Shown: positions 7,749-16,326, counted from the stretch's first letter. The stretch: DNA of 64,000 nt from Tenacibaculum sp. MAR_2010_89 (GCF_900105985.1 NZ_FNUB01000004.1:37501-101500), one strand, 5' to 3'. Program-made: numbers and translations. Notes: generated from the letters alone by a model not told the origin.

Positions 7749-9272
7749 ATGAAAGTAACAATAACATTATTCTTATCCACAATCTTACTCTTTTCTTGTA
7801 CAAAAACAAAGAAAACCAACTATTCTGAGTTCAATAAAGCATATACTAATTTCATAGAATTAGTTACAAATGAATACGGAGCGAAGTATGGAATGGCTAT
7901 ATCGGTCGTAAAAGACGACCGTATCATATTTGAGAAATATCTCGGAATGGCTGATGTAGATAAAAACATAAAGGTTAGCAAAAACACCCTCTTTTACATC
8001 GCTTCAATCACCAAATCTTTTACTGCAATGGCTGCCTTACGTCTTGAAGCTAAAGGAAAACTCGATTTTGATAAATCATTAGCCGAATTATTACCTGAAA
8101 TTAATTTTGCTCCAGACCTTAAAGCTGATAGTATTAAAATTGAACACTTAATTACACATACATCTGGAATAGAAAATAACCCATTAAGGAATTTAAAAGC
8201 TTATTCAGGCTCATATGACAAAAATAATTTACAAACTATATTGGAGAAATTCACTGTAGTTAACGAAGATGCTCCTTTTGGTAAATTTGAATATACCAAT
8301 ACAGGATACATCATCTTAGGAATGATTATGGAAAAAGAATTGGGGGTTGATTGGAAATCTTTAGTTCAGCAGGAAGTATTGCAACCCTTAAAAATGAAGC
8401 ATACAAGTACCCAAATGTCTAAGGCTATTGAGCAAGGTTTGGAAATTGCAAAACCACATACACAGAATAATGATGAAAATAAATTAGTCCGTCTTTTTTT
8501 AGAAAAAAAAGACAATACAATGCATGCCGCTGGAGGTATACTATCAACTGCTAAAGATATGGCTAGATATATGGTCGTAGCATTAAACAATGGTAAAATC
8601 GATGGAGAACAAGTAATTGACTCAAATTTGGTTAAGAATAGCCAGTTAAAACATGCTAAGCAGAATAGAATGTGGTATGATCTTAAACGATTCGGTTATG
8701 GTTACGGTTGGAACATCGCGACAACTCCGTTAGGAGATACACTAGTACACCATTTTGGCAGTTTTACCGGAATGCATCCTCAATTCTCATTCGTACGAGA
8801 AACCGGAGTAGGTGTTGTTATAATGGCAAATGAAGGAAAAATTAGTTATGATCTTAATATGCTCCTTAGTGCGTATGTATTTGATTATTTCTCTAAACGA
8901 GAAAACCTCGATACTCACTATAAAGATAAACTAAAAGAGTATCACGAAAACTACACTAAAAAGAAAAAATCAGATACTGAATATATGATTAAATTGGCGA
9001 AAAGAACTTGGAAACTTGAACTGCCTTTTTCTTTATATGCTGGAACCTATACAAGTGATTTATTTGGTACACTACTAGTAAAAGAAGTTGAAGAAAATAA
9101 ATTGATAGTTACAATTGGAAACCTTAAATCTGATATAGCAACACCACACAGAACTAATGCTATTAGAGTTGTTATGGGTGAGGAAGGTTCAGTAGTCCAA
9201 TTTGTAGTAAACGATGGTAAGGTAGAAAAAGCTATCTGGAAAGGACTAACATTTACCAAAATGACACATTAA
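7749..9272 (+). CDS. Serine hydrolase of the beta-lactamase/class C family, lipoprotein
   Basis: 507 residues. The N-terminus is a lipoprotein signal (LFSC, lipidated Cys17), so it is periplasmic and membrane-anchored. The beta-lactamase/esterase fold shows SITK (Ser86 nucleophile, Lys89), YTN (Tyr182, Asn184) and HFG (334-336) in place of KTG. These features suit a D-aminopeptidase, esterase or PBP4-like hydrolase; a true antibiotic-hydrolysing role is not implied. A C-terminal region (from ~400) forms a small beta domain common in this group. The gene is the only one between the sites at 7603 and 9285, so it appears to be a single-gene cassette. Confidence 0.9.
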   Translation: MKVTITLFLSTILLFSCTKTKKTNYSEFNKAYTNFIELVTNEYGAKYGMAISVVKDDRIIFEKYLGMADVDKNIKVSKNTLFYIASITKSFTAMAALRLEAKGKLDFDKSLAELLPEINFAPDLKADSIKIEHLITHTSGIENNPLRNLKAYSGSYDKNNLQTILEKFTVVNEDAPFGKFEYTNTGYIILGMIMEKELGVDWKSLVQQEVLQPLKMKHTSTQMSKAIEQGLEIAKPHTQNNDENKLVRLFLEKKDNTMHAAGGILSTAKDMARYMVVALNNGKIDGEQVIDSNLVKNSQLKHAKQNRMWYDLKRFGYGYGWNIATTPLGDTLVHHFGSFTGMHPQFSFVRETGVGVVIMANEGKISYDLNMLLSAYVFDYFSKRENLDTHYKDKLKEYHENYTKKKKSDTEYMIKLAKRTWKLELPFSLYAGTYTSDLFGTLLVKEVEENKLIVTIGNLKSDIATPHRTNAIRVVMGEEGSVVQFVVNDGKVEKAIWKGLTFTKMTH

Positions 9273-9284
9273 AAACAACGAAAA

Positions 9285-9415
9285 GGTAACATCGTATAAA
9301 ATTAATTGCTAGGTAAACCTAATTACGAAAATCCTCGCGGATTTTCTTTGTCAGTATTTATTTACTAAATTAGTTGATTAAACCACGTAACAAACCATAT
9401 ACAAACACGTTACCA
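9285..9415 (+). repeat. attC-like site 3 (after the serine hydrolase)
   Basis: Left core AGGTAAC at 9285-9291, right core GTTACCA at 9409-9415, 131 bp long. Inside are CGTATA near the left end, TATAC near the right end, and internal inverted repeats such as GAAAATCC/GGATTTTC around CTCGC. GAAAAGGTAAC complements the GTTACCTTTC that opens the serine hydrolase cassette at 7603, with one extra base. Confidence 0.6.
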
Positions 9416-9461
9416 CACATTATGACCCGTCCTGAAATAAGGCTACATAATTTTAAACATT

Positions 9462-9833
9462 ATGTATAGAAATGACAAAGTCATTAGACGTTACAGTGAA
9501 CCTTTCAAATTAAAAATTTTAGCCGAACTTACAATCGGAAAACACACAAAGAGCCAACTTTGTAAACTCTACTCCATTGCACCTACAACTGTAAACGAAT
9601 GGATTAAAAAATACAATCGTAAAGACTTAATGAACACCAGAGTAAAAGTGGAAACTAAAGACGAAATATCTAGAATCAAAGCACTTCAAAAAGAGATTGA
9701 ACAGCTTAAAAAACTACTACTTAAAAAGGATCTCGATGCTATGGTATTGGATTCTTACCTTGAAGTAGCAGCTGAAGACCTTGGGTACAAATCAGTTAAT
9801 GAACTAAAAAAAAAGCTAAGTATAAAGCCTTAA
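9462..9833 (+). CDS. IS3-family transposase OrfA
   Basis: 123 residues. An N-terminal helix-turn-helix (YSEPFKLKILAELTIGKHTK through TTVNEWIKKY) binds the element ends, and a leucine-zipper-like coiled coil follows (RIKALQKEIEQLKKLLLKK). Its last codons lie in the slippery run of nine A followed by G (9806-9815), where a -1 slip joins it to OrfB. It is the regulatory and DNA-recognition half of the OrfAB transposase. Confidence 0.9.
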   Translation: MYRNDKVIRRYSEPFKLKILAELTIGKHTKSQLCKLYSIAPTTVNEWIKKYNRKDLMNTRVKVETKDEISRIKALQKEIEQLKKLLLKKDLDAMVLDSYLEVAAEDLGYKSVNELKKKLSIKP

Positions 9834-10684
9834 TTAAAGCTAAAGAAAAAGCTAAGAGATTTGCTTCTTTAACTACTATAACACATTGTTTTGGGCTTAA
9901 ACGTGATGCGTATTACAAATACAAATCTAGAGCTGATAAACGTTTAGAACTCGAGAAACAGATTATAAAAATAGTTAGAAAAAGACGCAAATCTCTTCCT
10001 AGAGAAGGCGTACGTAAACTTGTAAAATCATTAGATGTAGATTTTAATAAAGGGAATATTAAAGTTGGTAGAGACACTTTATTTAATGTCCTTAGAAAAC
10101 ATCAAATGCTAACACTAAGAAAGAAAACTAGTGCCAGAACAACCAACTCTTATCATCGTTTTTATAAGTACAATAACCTAATAAAGAATATGAAAGTTAC
10201 TAAATCTAATCAAGTTTGGGTCTCAGATATAACATACATTAGAACCCTAAAAGGTTTTTGTTACCTAGCCTTAATAACTGACATGCATTCTAGGAAAATA
10301 GTTGGGTATGATCTTAGCGATAGTCTTGAACTAAAAGGATGTGTAAGAGCACTAAACAAGGCCATTTACCAAGCTAAAAATATTAAACAACTTATTCATC
10401 ATTCAGACAGAGGTATACAATATTGCAGTAATGTATACACGCAAATATTAAAAAGAAAAAAGATAGATATTAGTATGACTCAAGAAAATCATTGTTATGA
10501 AAATGCCATGGCAGAACGTGTAAATGGGATACTAAAAGATGAGTTTTATCTCGATCAAACCTTTGATAACGTAGCACAAGCAAAGAGAGCTACAAAAAAT
10601 GCAATTAATTTATACAACGAAATAAGATTACACTTATCTTTAGACTATAAAACACCTAATATGGTATACAAATTATCAGCGTAA
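9806..10684 (+). CDS. IS3-family transposase OrfB (DDE integrase domain), -1 frame
   Basis: The -1 frame is open from inside the A9G slip site at 9806 to the stop at 10684. The first part, KALIKAKEKAKRFASLTTIT and the YYKYKSR region, belongs to the OrfB HTH_21-like segment, so the ATG at 10106 is internal and not the real start. The rve/DDE core shows the first Asp in VWVSDITYI, the second in HHSDRGIQY and the Glu in NAMAERVNGILKDEF. It has no start of its own, so it is expected only as the OrfAB fusion that carries out transposition. Confidence 0.9.
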   Translation, partial: KKKAKYKALIKAKEKAKRFASLTTITHCFGLKRDAYYKYKSRADKRLELEKQIIKIVRKRRKSLPREGVRKLVKSLDVDFNKGNIKVGRDTLFNVLRKHQMLTLRKKTSARTTNSYHRFYKYNNLIKNMKVTKSNQVWVSDITYIRTLKGFCYLALITDMHSRKIVGYDLSDSLELKGCVRALNKAIYQAKNIKQLIHHSDRGIQYCSNVYTQILKRKKIDISMTQENHCYENAMAERVNGILKDEFYLDQTFDNVAQAKRATKNAINLYNEIRLHLSLDYKTPNMVYKLSA

Positions 10685-10729
10685 ATTCAATTTTAACCTG
10701 TAGCCATATTTCAGGACGAGACATAAGAA

Positions 10730-11209
10730 ATGACTAAGAAAAATAATAAATACACAAAGGTTTTATTCCGATACCACAGCAATGTTTTAGATGAAACGAC
10801 TGTTGAGACTATGTGGGCGATAAAAGTTGACGAGAAAAACGGAATTTATAAGTTGGATAGTATTCCCTTTTATGGCCCCCAAATTGCAACAGATGATGAA
10901 TTTTTTGCTGAGTATGATGAGTTAGAACAGATGCTAACTTACAGGAAAACAACCAAGTTTTCAGGGAATTCAATTGTATTGATTTCGATTATAAAAGAGG
11001 GAATTGATAAGGAGATAATTCGTGAGGAATTCAAATCAATGAACTGTACTTCTGAAGGACTTAATGATAGATACTTTTCTATGGAAATATTAGCATCTTC
11101 TAATTATCTGAAAATTAAAACCAAATTAGAGGAATATGAAAATCAAGGTATATTTGAATATGCTGAACCTTGTCTGTCTGATAAACACAGAAATGAAATA
11201 AATAACTAA
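10730..11209 (+). CDS. DUF4265-like hypothetical protein
   Basis: 159 residues, soluble. The WAIKVDEKNGIYKLDSIPFYGPQIATDDEFFAEYD stretch (two segments, residues ~23-60) fits DUF4265, in which a conserved Trp-Ala and an Ile-Pro-Phe-Tyr motif recur; function unknown. The start lies only 7 bases after the right end of the IS3 element, so its native upstream sequence has been replaced by the element and it may now depend on outward transcription. Its closing site (GCACAAC at 11210) does not match the cassette opening left of the IS. Confidence 0.65.
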   Translation: MTKKNNKYTKVLFRYHSNVLDETTVETMWAIKVDEKNGIYKLDSIPFYGPQIATDDEFFAEYDELEQMLTYRKTTKFSGNSIVLISIIKEGIDKEIIREEFKSMNCTSEGLNDRYFSMEILASSNYLKIKTKLEEYENQGIFEYAEPCLSDKHRNEINN

Positions 11210-11261
11210 GCACAACAAAACCTAAACTGCATTAAAACGCAGCTTAGCCAAACCGTTAGGC
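11210..11261 (+). repeat. attC-like site 4 (short form, before SUFU)
   Basis: Left core GCACAAC, right core GTTAGGC at 11255-11261, 52 bp. The stem CTAAaCTGC pairs with GCAGcTTAG around ATTAAAAC. The left side CACAACAAAACCTA closely matches CCCAACAAAACCTA of the site at 7550, which shows a shared site family. Confidence 0.6.
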
Positions 11262-11278
11262 ACAAGCTGAAAAAACCA

Positions 11279-11980
11279 ATGGCTGAATATCAAAATCCGT
11301 TCTCGGACAAAAAACATTATCACGAACACGCTGAATGGATTGAGGACCATTTAAGTAAATTCTTTGATGATAACTTGGTTTCCGTATTTCACGAAATCCC
11401 AACATTGGATTTACATCTTGATGTTTATTTAATAAAACCTGAAAATTCATCATTTAATATACTTCTAACTTCTGGAATGAGTATGTTAAAAATGAATGTC
11501 GATGAACAAGCAGAAAATCCAAAAAATTTGGAGTTTGCCGAATTAATGATGCTAATTCCGAAAAGTATTGAATTCGGACAAGTTTACTCTGGGAAGAATA
11601 AAAATGATTGGATTATTTCAATTCTTAAAAGAACAGCCAAATTCGCACATTTTTACGACACTTGGATAGGAATTGGACACACAATACAGGCAGAAGAAGA
11701 TTTGACACCTTATGGTAATGATACCGATTATGTTGGTGCATTAATTCTTCCTTCTGTTACTTTCGAAAAGGATTTTACTGAAATCAATAAAAACGGACGA
11801 AAAATAAATATTTATAACGTTCTTCCACTCTATAAAAACGAGATGGAGTTTAAAATAGAAAACGGATATAGTAAATTATTGGATTTACTAATAAAAGCGA
11901 ACGGAAAGGAAGTCTTGGATTTGAATAGAAAAAATCTGATTTCTAAAAAATCGTTTTGGGATAAAATTAAAGGCAAGTGA
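11279..11980 (+). CDS. Suppressor-of-fused (SUFU) domain protein
   Basis: 233 residues without signal peptide. The pattern HLDVYLIKPENSSFNILLTSGMS (two segments from residue ~46), the ELMMLIPK segment (~88) and the late VGALILPSVTF and INIYNVLPLYKNEM pieces are typical of bacterial SUFU-family proteins (PF05076). These are often immunity proteins of polymorphic toxins or orphan cassettes; no toxin is adjacent here. It is flanked by GTTAGGCAC (opening, 11255) and GTGCCTAAC (closing, 12001-12009), an exact 9-base complement. Confidence 0.85.
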   Translation: MAEYQNPFSDKKHYHEHAEWIEDHLSKFFDDNLVSVFHEIPTLDLHLDVYLIKPENSSFNILLTSGMSMLKMNVDEQAENPKNLEFAELMMLIPKSIEFGQVYSGKNKNDWIISILKRTAKFAHFYDTWIGIGHTIQAEEDLTPYGNDTDYVGALILPSVTFEKDFTEINKNGRKINIYNVLPLYKNEMEFKIENGYSKLLDLLIKANGKEVLDLNRKNLISKKSFWDKIKGK

Positions 11981-12000
11981 TTAACCGAAAAGAAAAGCCA

Positions 12001-12134
12001 GTGCCTAACAATGTATAAAAATAATGCTAAATTAGGTGCTTAATTAAAGGTTAGTGCAATTTTGTTACGTCTGATTTTCCTACGGAAAATCCTCGCACAC
12101 AAAACCGCACTATTCTTATACTAGACCGTTACCA
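12001..12134 (+). repeat. attC-like site 5 (after SUFU)
   Basis: Left core GCCTAAC (12003-12009, matches RYYYAAC), right core GTTACCA (12128-12134). The arms GTATAAAAATAATGC and GCACTATTCTTATAC pair at 13 of 15 positions. A second hairpin inside has GATTTTCC/GGAAAATC around TACG. Total 134 bp. GTGCCTAAC is the exact complement of the GTTAGGCAC that opens the SUFU cassette. Confidence 0.7.
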
Positions 12135-12155
12135 GCAATAAAAACTAACTCACAA

Positions 12156-12812
12156 ATGATAAACTTTTTCAACCGAACAAAATCAAATATAAATTCAATT
12201 GTAATTCCTGATTTTGGGTGGAAAAAACAAAAAGCAGACAAAAGTATAATTCAATGGATTAACGCTGAACAAACAATCGCTTTATCCTTAAATTATTTTG
12301 ACTTAAAACCTGACTTACCTTCATTAAAAAAGATTGACGTAGTTAGAGCTTTTTACAGAGGTCAGATTTCTCAAGCAAATGGAGGATTAATTCAAGTTGA
12401 CTATTCTGATATAAAACATCAAGCTATCAAAACAATATTTAAAATACCTCAAGAGCCTTCTGGTATGGTTTACTTAGCTTCATTAACAATTCCTTTTAAA
12501 AACTGTAGTTATGTTATAAAAATACAAGCACCTGAAATAGGAATGACTGGAATAAGAGATTCTATTATAGCTGACAAATTAATGCAAGAGGGAAAAATAG
12601 ATATTGGAGAGAATGGATATAAAAACTGGTTTTCTGATCCATATGATAGTAATTATAGTGGTGGAACTTTGATGAATAAATCTGAAGACCCTATTTATGA
12701 TTTAGATTTTGAAAACCACCCTTTAACACAAGCACGCAAATTGATGTCTCAAATTGAAAAAGAGATTGAATTTAAACCTGAAATTGAAAAATTAAAACAG
12801 TTCATAAAATAA
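12156..12812 (+). CDS. Hypothetical cassette protein
   Basis: 218 residues, soluble, family not recognised. No signal peptide or membrane segment. An N-terminal half of alternating beta-like strands (IQWINAEQTIALSLNYFDL, VYLASLTIPFKNCSYVIKIQ) is followed by WFSDPYDSNYSGG, a conserved-looking turn, and a helical C-terminus after HPLTQARKLMSQIEKEIEF. The shape suggests a single compact domain like many immunity or antitoxin proteins, but this is a guess. It is the only gene between the sites at 12128 and 12817. Confidence 0.5.
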   Translation: MINFFNRTKSNINSIVIPDFGWKKQKADKSIIQWINAEQTIALSLNYFDLKPDLPSLKKIDVVRAFYRGQISQANGGLIQVDYSDIKHQAIKTIFKIPQEPSGMVYLASLTIPFKNCSYVIKIQAPEIGMTGIRDSIIADKLMQEGKIDIGENGYKNWFSDPYDSNYSGGTLMNKSEDPIYDLDFENHPLTQARKLMSQIEKEIEFKPEIEKLKQFIK

Positions 12813-12813
12813 C

Positions 12814-13016
12814 TGCAGGTAACACGGTATATAAAACATAGCTAATAAAGGCTAAACCGAAAGGTTTGTGTATATTTATGAAGCCCGCTAAATTTTTAAT
12901 TTGGCTTTTAAAAAGAGAAAAATTAAAAACAAAATATAAAAATTCGGCTCTGTGTTTATCCGAAAAGTTAGTGTCTTTTTATACGCTACGTTTCATACAC
13001 AAGACCGTTACCTGCA
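12814..13016 (+). repeat. attC-like site 6 (long form, end of the array)
   Basis: TGCAGGTAAC at 12814-12823 is the perfect 10-base complement of GTTACCTGCA at 13007-13016. The inner arms are GTATATAAAACATAGC and GCTACGTTTCATAC. About 150 bases of AT-rich inner sequence contain further inverted pieces (GGCTAAACC/GGTTTGTG, AAATTTTTAATTT). About 200 bp. The opening of its own cassette (GTTACCAGCA, 12128) matches at 9 of 10 positions. Confidence 0.6.
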
Positions 13017-13020
13017 AGTA

Positions 13021-13090
13021 TGACCCGTCCTGAAATACGACTACAGCCTAAAGTCTATCTTAACCTGTAACCGTATTTCAGGACTAGACA
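13021..13090. mobile_element. Ends-only miniature derivative of the IS3 element (70 bp)
   Basis: TGACCCGTCCTGAAATACGA opens the element, identical to the left IS end for 17 bases, and CGTATTTCAGGACTAGACA closes it in inverted orientation. Only about 30 bases lie between the repeats, with no transposase. It resembles an internal-deletion derivative (MITE-like) of the IS at 9423-10723 or a close relative. It sits 4 bases after the last attC-like site. Confidence 0.75.
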
Positions 13091-13107
13091 AAGTTCATTT
13101 CTTAAAA

Positions 13108-14142
13108 TTATTTAATCACCTTCACAATACCTCTATCAATAATATCTAAAGCCGTTGTTATCTTCGACATCTCTTTAAATAGCTTACCATTTTTACCAGA
13201 ATGATGGCTGTGTCCAATTGGTTCAAAAAAATAATTTTTTGAAGTTTTTATCTTATCTAAATAAACATCAATAGCATATACAATTGCGGGTTGGCCAACT
13301 CTTCCAGAACCACTATAAATACTATCATTTGGAAAACGATCTTTACTGTAATATTTATTCCAATTAAATGACTGATTGACTTCCATTAACACTCTAAATT
13401 TATTTAACTTTCCAATCTTTGCTTTTGAATTAATAATAAAATCATCTGTTGGTGTTGCTCCTGAAACAGCGTCTATATCATAAGATTTCCCTAACGGAAT
13501 GTATAATCCGTCTGAAGCTCTAATCCCTCTTTTATGTGCCCAATACGGTAATGACTCTGGTCTACGAACAATTGCTGATTTCCAAATTCCATTTTCATTT
13601 TTCTGACCATTTACATATTTACTTGTAGCAATTGATTTAGGTACAAATAAACTTTCAATATAATTACCATCAATATCTTCAACCCAAACTACCATCATTG
13701 CGTAACGAAACGCATCACCTTTCTTTACATCAATTTCAACCGAAATATCATTAAGTTCTTTCTTTACAGTAATACTTTGCTTTCCATCCTCTAATGTTTC
13801 TTTTCCCTGTAAACTATTCCTGTACTCATTCCCAAAATCATATATTGTATTAAACCCTTTAATATTAAAAAATAATCCCATTAATAATATCCCAGTTACA
13901 AATAATAACCCTACAGAATGAGTATTTAAAAAGTTATTTTTTGAATTTATACTATACATTTTTAGGGATTTTATATTATTAATAATGTGAGAAATCACCC
14001 CTATCGAAAACAAAAAACCGAAAACTGTATGTATAGAGGCTATGGATTTGTTATAAGGTTTTATATACATCAAAACTCCAGTTACACCTAATACTAAAAA
14101 CAATACAGCAATGCTGGTACTTATTAATTTTCTTAACTTCAT
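13108..14142 (-). CDS. DUF4405-like membrane protein with periplasmic domain
   Basis: 344 residues. Helices at residues ~8-28 (ISTSIAVLFLVLGVTGVLMY), ~35-55 (IHTVFGFLFSIGVISHIINN, with His38 and His51 that could bind haem as in cytochrome b-like DUF4405 proteins) and ~78-95. The rest is periplasmic: a DUF2271-like domain (VEIDVKKGDAFRYAMMVVWV, DAVSGATPTDDF), used in related flavobacterial proteins for redox or flavin-linked partners. Last gene of a three-gene minus-strand operon, starting 3 bases after the upstream stop. The haem role is inference from His positions. Confidence 0.6.
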   Translation of the reverse strand: MKLRKLISTSIAVLFLVLGVTGVLMYIKPYNKSIASIHTVFGFLFSIGVISHIINNIKSLKMYSINSKNNFLNTHSVGLLFVTGILLMGLFFNIKGFNTIYDFGNEYRNSLQGKETLEDGKQSITVKKELNDISVEIDVKKGDAFRYAMMVVWVEDIDGNYIESLFVPKSIATSKYVNGQKNENGIWKSAIVRRPESLPYWAHKRGIRASDGLYIPLGKSYDIDAVSGATPTDDFIINSKAKIGKLNKFRVLMEVNQSFNWNKYYSKDRFPNDSIYSGSGRVGQPAIVYAIDVYLDKIKTSKNYFFEPIGHSHHSGKNGKLFKEMSKITTALDIIDRGIVKVIK

Positions 14143-14145
14143 ATT

Positions 14146-16326
14146 CTAAAAATCAAATCTATAATTAACCTTAAATGCTATGCCCCAATTGGTTCTTGTA
14201 ACCTGTTCATTAAAATTATCTGTCACTACAAAATAGATATATGACAATGGTTTATATTCCCATTGTAAACGACTATTAATGTTAAAGTTATTTCTCTGTG
14301 TGTTATACTGTACATAAGTTGTCCAATTTAAACGATTACTAAAAAACACTTCACCTGTAAATTGAGCCAAATGAAAGGTTTCTTTTCCTAGATTATAAAG
14401 ATTAATATTGTTTAAAGAATAATTAATATTTAATTGTGCAAATGGTAAAAGTCTATAACCTATTTCGGAATTAAAACCACTTCTTTTTCCGTTAAAATAT
14501 CCACCGTAAAAAACTTCGGTACCATAATATATATTTTTGTTACTTGAACGGTTATTGTAACCAATTTTAATATCGAAGATATTGTAAACATCTGGTTGTA
14601 TAGGTTTTCCATTGTTTAGAATATCAAACCCATATTGAAGATTGAAGTAATTATGTGTTAAGTTGAAATATAAAGATGATAAGTTCTTCTTAAACCAAAT
14701 CGAATTCCCAATTACTGTAGACATCTCGGTAAGCTTCCCCTCTCTATTCCAAAATGCATCATTTACTACTGATAAATAACGAAAACGGTCTATCGTTTTA
14801 GATTTTGTAGGATAGTACGTTTTCTGAAAAACAAAATACGAATCTAAATATGATTTTCTAATAACTTGATTGTTTATAGCATCGTAATTATAAAGTCTAG
14901 GTGTAAACCCCACATCTGTTATAAAATTTTTATCTACCGTTTTAAATGCTCCCTTGGCATATGTCTTTCTTGAATTATATTGTCCTTCAACATTGAAAAA
15001 ACTATTATCAGATTCAATCTTATTACTTAAGCTCTTACCATAGTTTGTCTGTGCAGACCATAGCTTGTTATTTGATTTATAGTTTAAGTTTAAACCAAAA
15101 ACACGGTTGTAATCATTTTTAAATTTGACTCCGTTAGTTTGCTGTCTATTAACCCAATAAGCAGTAGTAGTAAAGTCTCTTGATAATTTATGCCGACCAA
15201 CCACAACCGCATAATTTTGCGCTTGATTTCCTCCAGTTTTTTTGGTTTGAGCACTTAAAATTCCGACACGTGTGTTTGGAGAAATATTTCCCGAAAGTTT
15301 TAATCCAAATTGCATATCTGTTGTAGCTCCAATTATTCGAGAATAAAACGGATTAACTCCAGAAGTTCCTAAATTATTAAACAAATCACTATTTTCTAAA
15401 AAAAAGTTTCGCCGCTCAGGAAAATTAATCGCAAAACGTGTTAAATTAACTACCTGTTGATCAACATCTACTTGCGAAAAATCAGGATTAATGCTAGTCT
15501 CTAACCTCAAAGAAGAAGTTATATTATATTGCGCATCAATACTTGGTTTAAAAGTAGACTCTTGTATGCTCTTAGTAACATCTTTTTCAAAATTATAAGT
15601 TACTGATGGTACTAACACAAATTTTGATGTATTTGTTTGAGGTAAATTTTGAATAATTACATCTTCTGTAAAGCGTAAATCAAACTGAAAAAAGTTGCGT
15701 GACATATCGGTATAAGTCATCCATTTATTAGTCTTAAAGTCTCTGTAAAAAAATTGAACACCCCAAGTATTGTTATTTATATCAAAATTTAAAGCTTTAA
15801 ACGGAATTTCTATTTCGTATATTTTTTTAGTGCCCTTAATCCCGGTTTTCGAATACCAAACTGAGTTCCAACTTTCATTAAAACTGTAATCAGTTCCATT
15901 AAAATCTACCAAAGCATCTACTTGAGTATTTCCAGTGTTTAATGTGAAATAATAACCGTTATTTTCTTTGTTGAAGGGGTCTAATACTATTCCAAAAGCA
16001 TCACTACTCACAACAGCATCGCCATGATTGTCGCGTTTTAATGTGCTAATTTTACTTTTTGATGTTGTATCATGATATACTACCCCTATGTATAGATTTG
16101 TCCCATCATGATACATTCTAACTTCAGTTTTATTTTCTGATTTACCTGTATCATTAGGGTAATAATTATTAAAATTACTAAATACTTGTGCTTTTTGCCA
16201 CATTAATTCGTTTAACTTTCCATCTATCTTTGCTGATTTATTAATAAAATGAATTGTTTTATTTTGTGAATATCCATAAATACATATACCAACGATTGTT
16301 AAAAAAGTGAATAGTTTAGTTTTCAT
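14146..16326 (-). CDS. DUF5916 outer-membrane protein with CBM9-like domain
   Basis: 726 residues from the ATG at 16326, chosen because a Sec signal (MKTKLFTFLTIVGICIYGYS) follows at once; the longer reading from 16344 is unlikely. Residues ~22-210 match the CBM9-like domain that precedes DUF5916 (KSAKIDGKLNELMWQKAQVF, DALVDFNGTDY). The remainder is a long aromatic-rich beta-barrel with RRNFFLENSDLFNN, typical of DUF5916, ending in a terminal aromatic-rich strand. Probably an outer-membrane protein binding a glycan or hydrophobic ligand. It overlaps the upstream lipoprotein gene by 11 bases, so the two are translationally coupled. Confidence 0.85.
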   Translation of the reverse strand: MKTKLFTFLTIVGICIYGYSQNKTIHFINKSAKIDGKLNELMWQKAQVFSNFNNYYPNDTGKSENKTEVRMYHDGTNLYIGVVYHDTTSKSKISTLKRDNHGDAVVSSDAFGIVLDPFNKENNGYYFTLNTGNTQVDALVDFNGTDYSFNESWNSVWYSKTGIKGTKKIYEIEIPFKALNFDINNNTWGVQFFYRDFKTNKWMTYTDMSRNFFQFDLRFTEDVIIQNLPQTNTSKFVLVPSVTYNFEKDVTKSIQESTFKPSIDAQYNITSSLRLETSINPDFSQVDVDQQVVNLTRFAINFPERRNFFLENSDLFNNLGTSGVNPFYSRIIGATTDMQFGLKLSGNISPNTRVGILSAQTKKTGGNQAQNYAVVVGRHKLSRDFTTTAYWVNRQQTNGVKFKNDYNRVFGLNLNYKSNNKLWSAQTNYGKSLSNKIESDNSFFNVEGQYNSRKTYAKGAFKTVDKNFITDVGFTPRLYNYDAINNQVIRKSYLDSYFVFQKTYYPTKSKTIDRFRYLSVVNDAFWNREGKLTEMSTVIGNSIWFKKNLSSLYFNLTHNYFNLQYGFDILNNGKPIQPDVYNIFDIKIGYNNRSSNKNIYYGTEVFYGGYFNGKRSGFNSEIGYRLLPFAQLNINYSLNNINLYNLGKETFHLAQFTGEVFFSNRLNWTTYVQYNTQRNNFNINSRLQWEYKPLSYIYFVVTDNFNEQVTRTNWGIAFKVNYRFDF

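Larger units (their letters stand above)
9423..10723 (+). mobile_element. IS3-family insertion sequence, complete (1301 bp)
   Basis: The ends are imperfect inverted repeats beginning with TG: TGACCCGTCCTGAAATA on the left, and on the right the complement of TGTCTCGTCCTGAAATA, extending to GGCTACA. It carries orfA (9462-9833) and orfB in the -1 frame (9806-10684), the IS3 arrangement in which a ribosomal slip yields OrfAB transposase. No clear 3-4 bp target duplication is seen: CATTA precedes the left end and TAAGA follows the right end. Both ORFs look intact, so the element may be active. Confidence 0.9.

Noticed and set aside
7749..9272. Antibiotic resistance beta-lactamase
   Set aside because: Motifs fit the broad serine hydrolase family; the HFG triad and length point to an esterase or peptidase type rather than AmpC.
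10106..10684. Independent start of OrfB at the ATG at 10106
   Set aside because: The frame is open and protein-like back to the A9G slip site at 9806, so OrfB is made by frameshift from OrfA.
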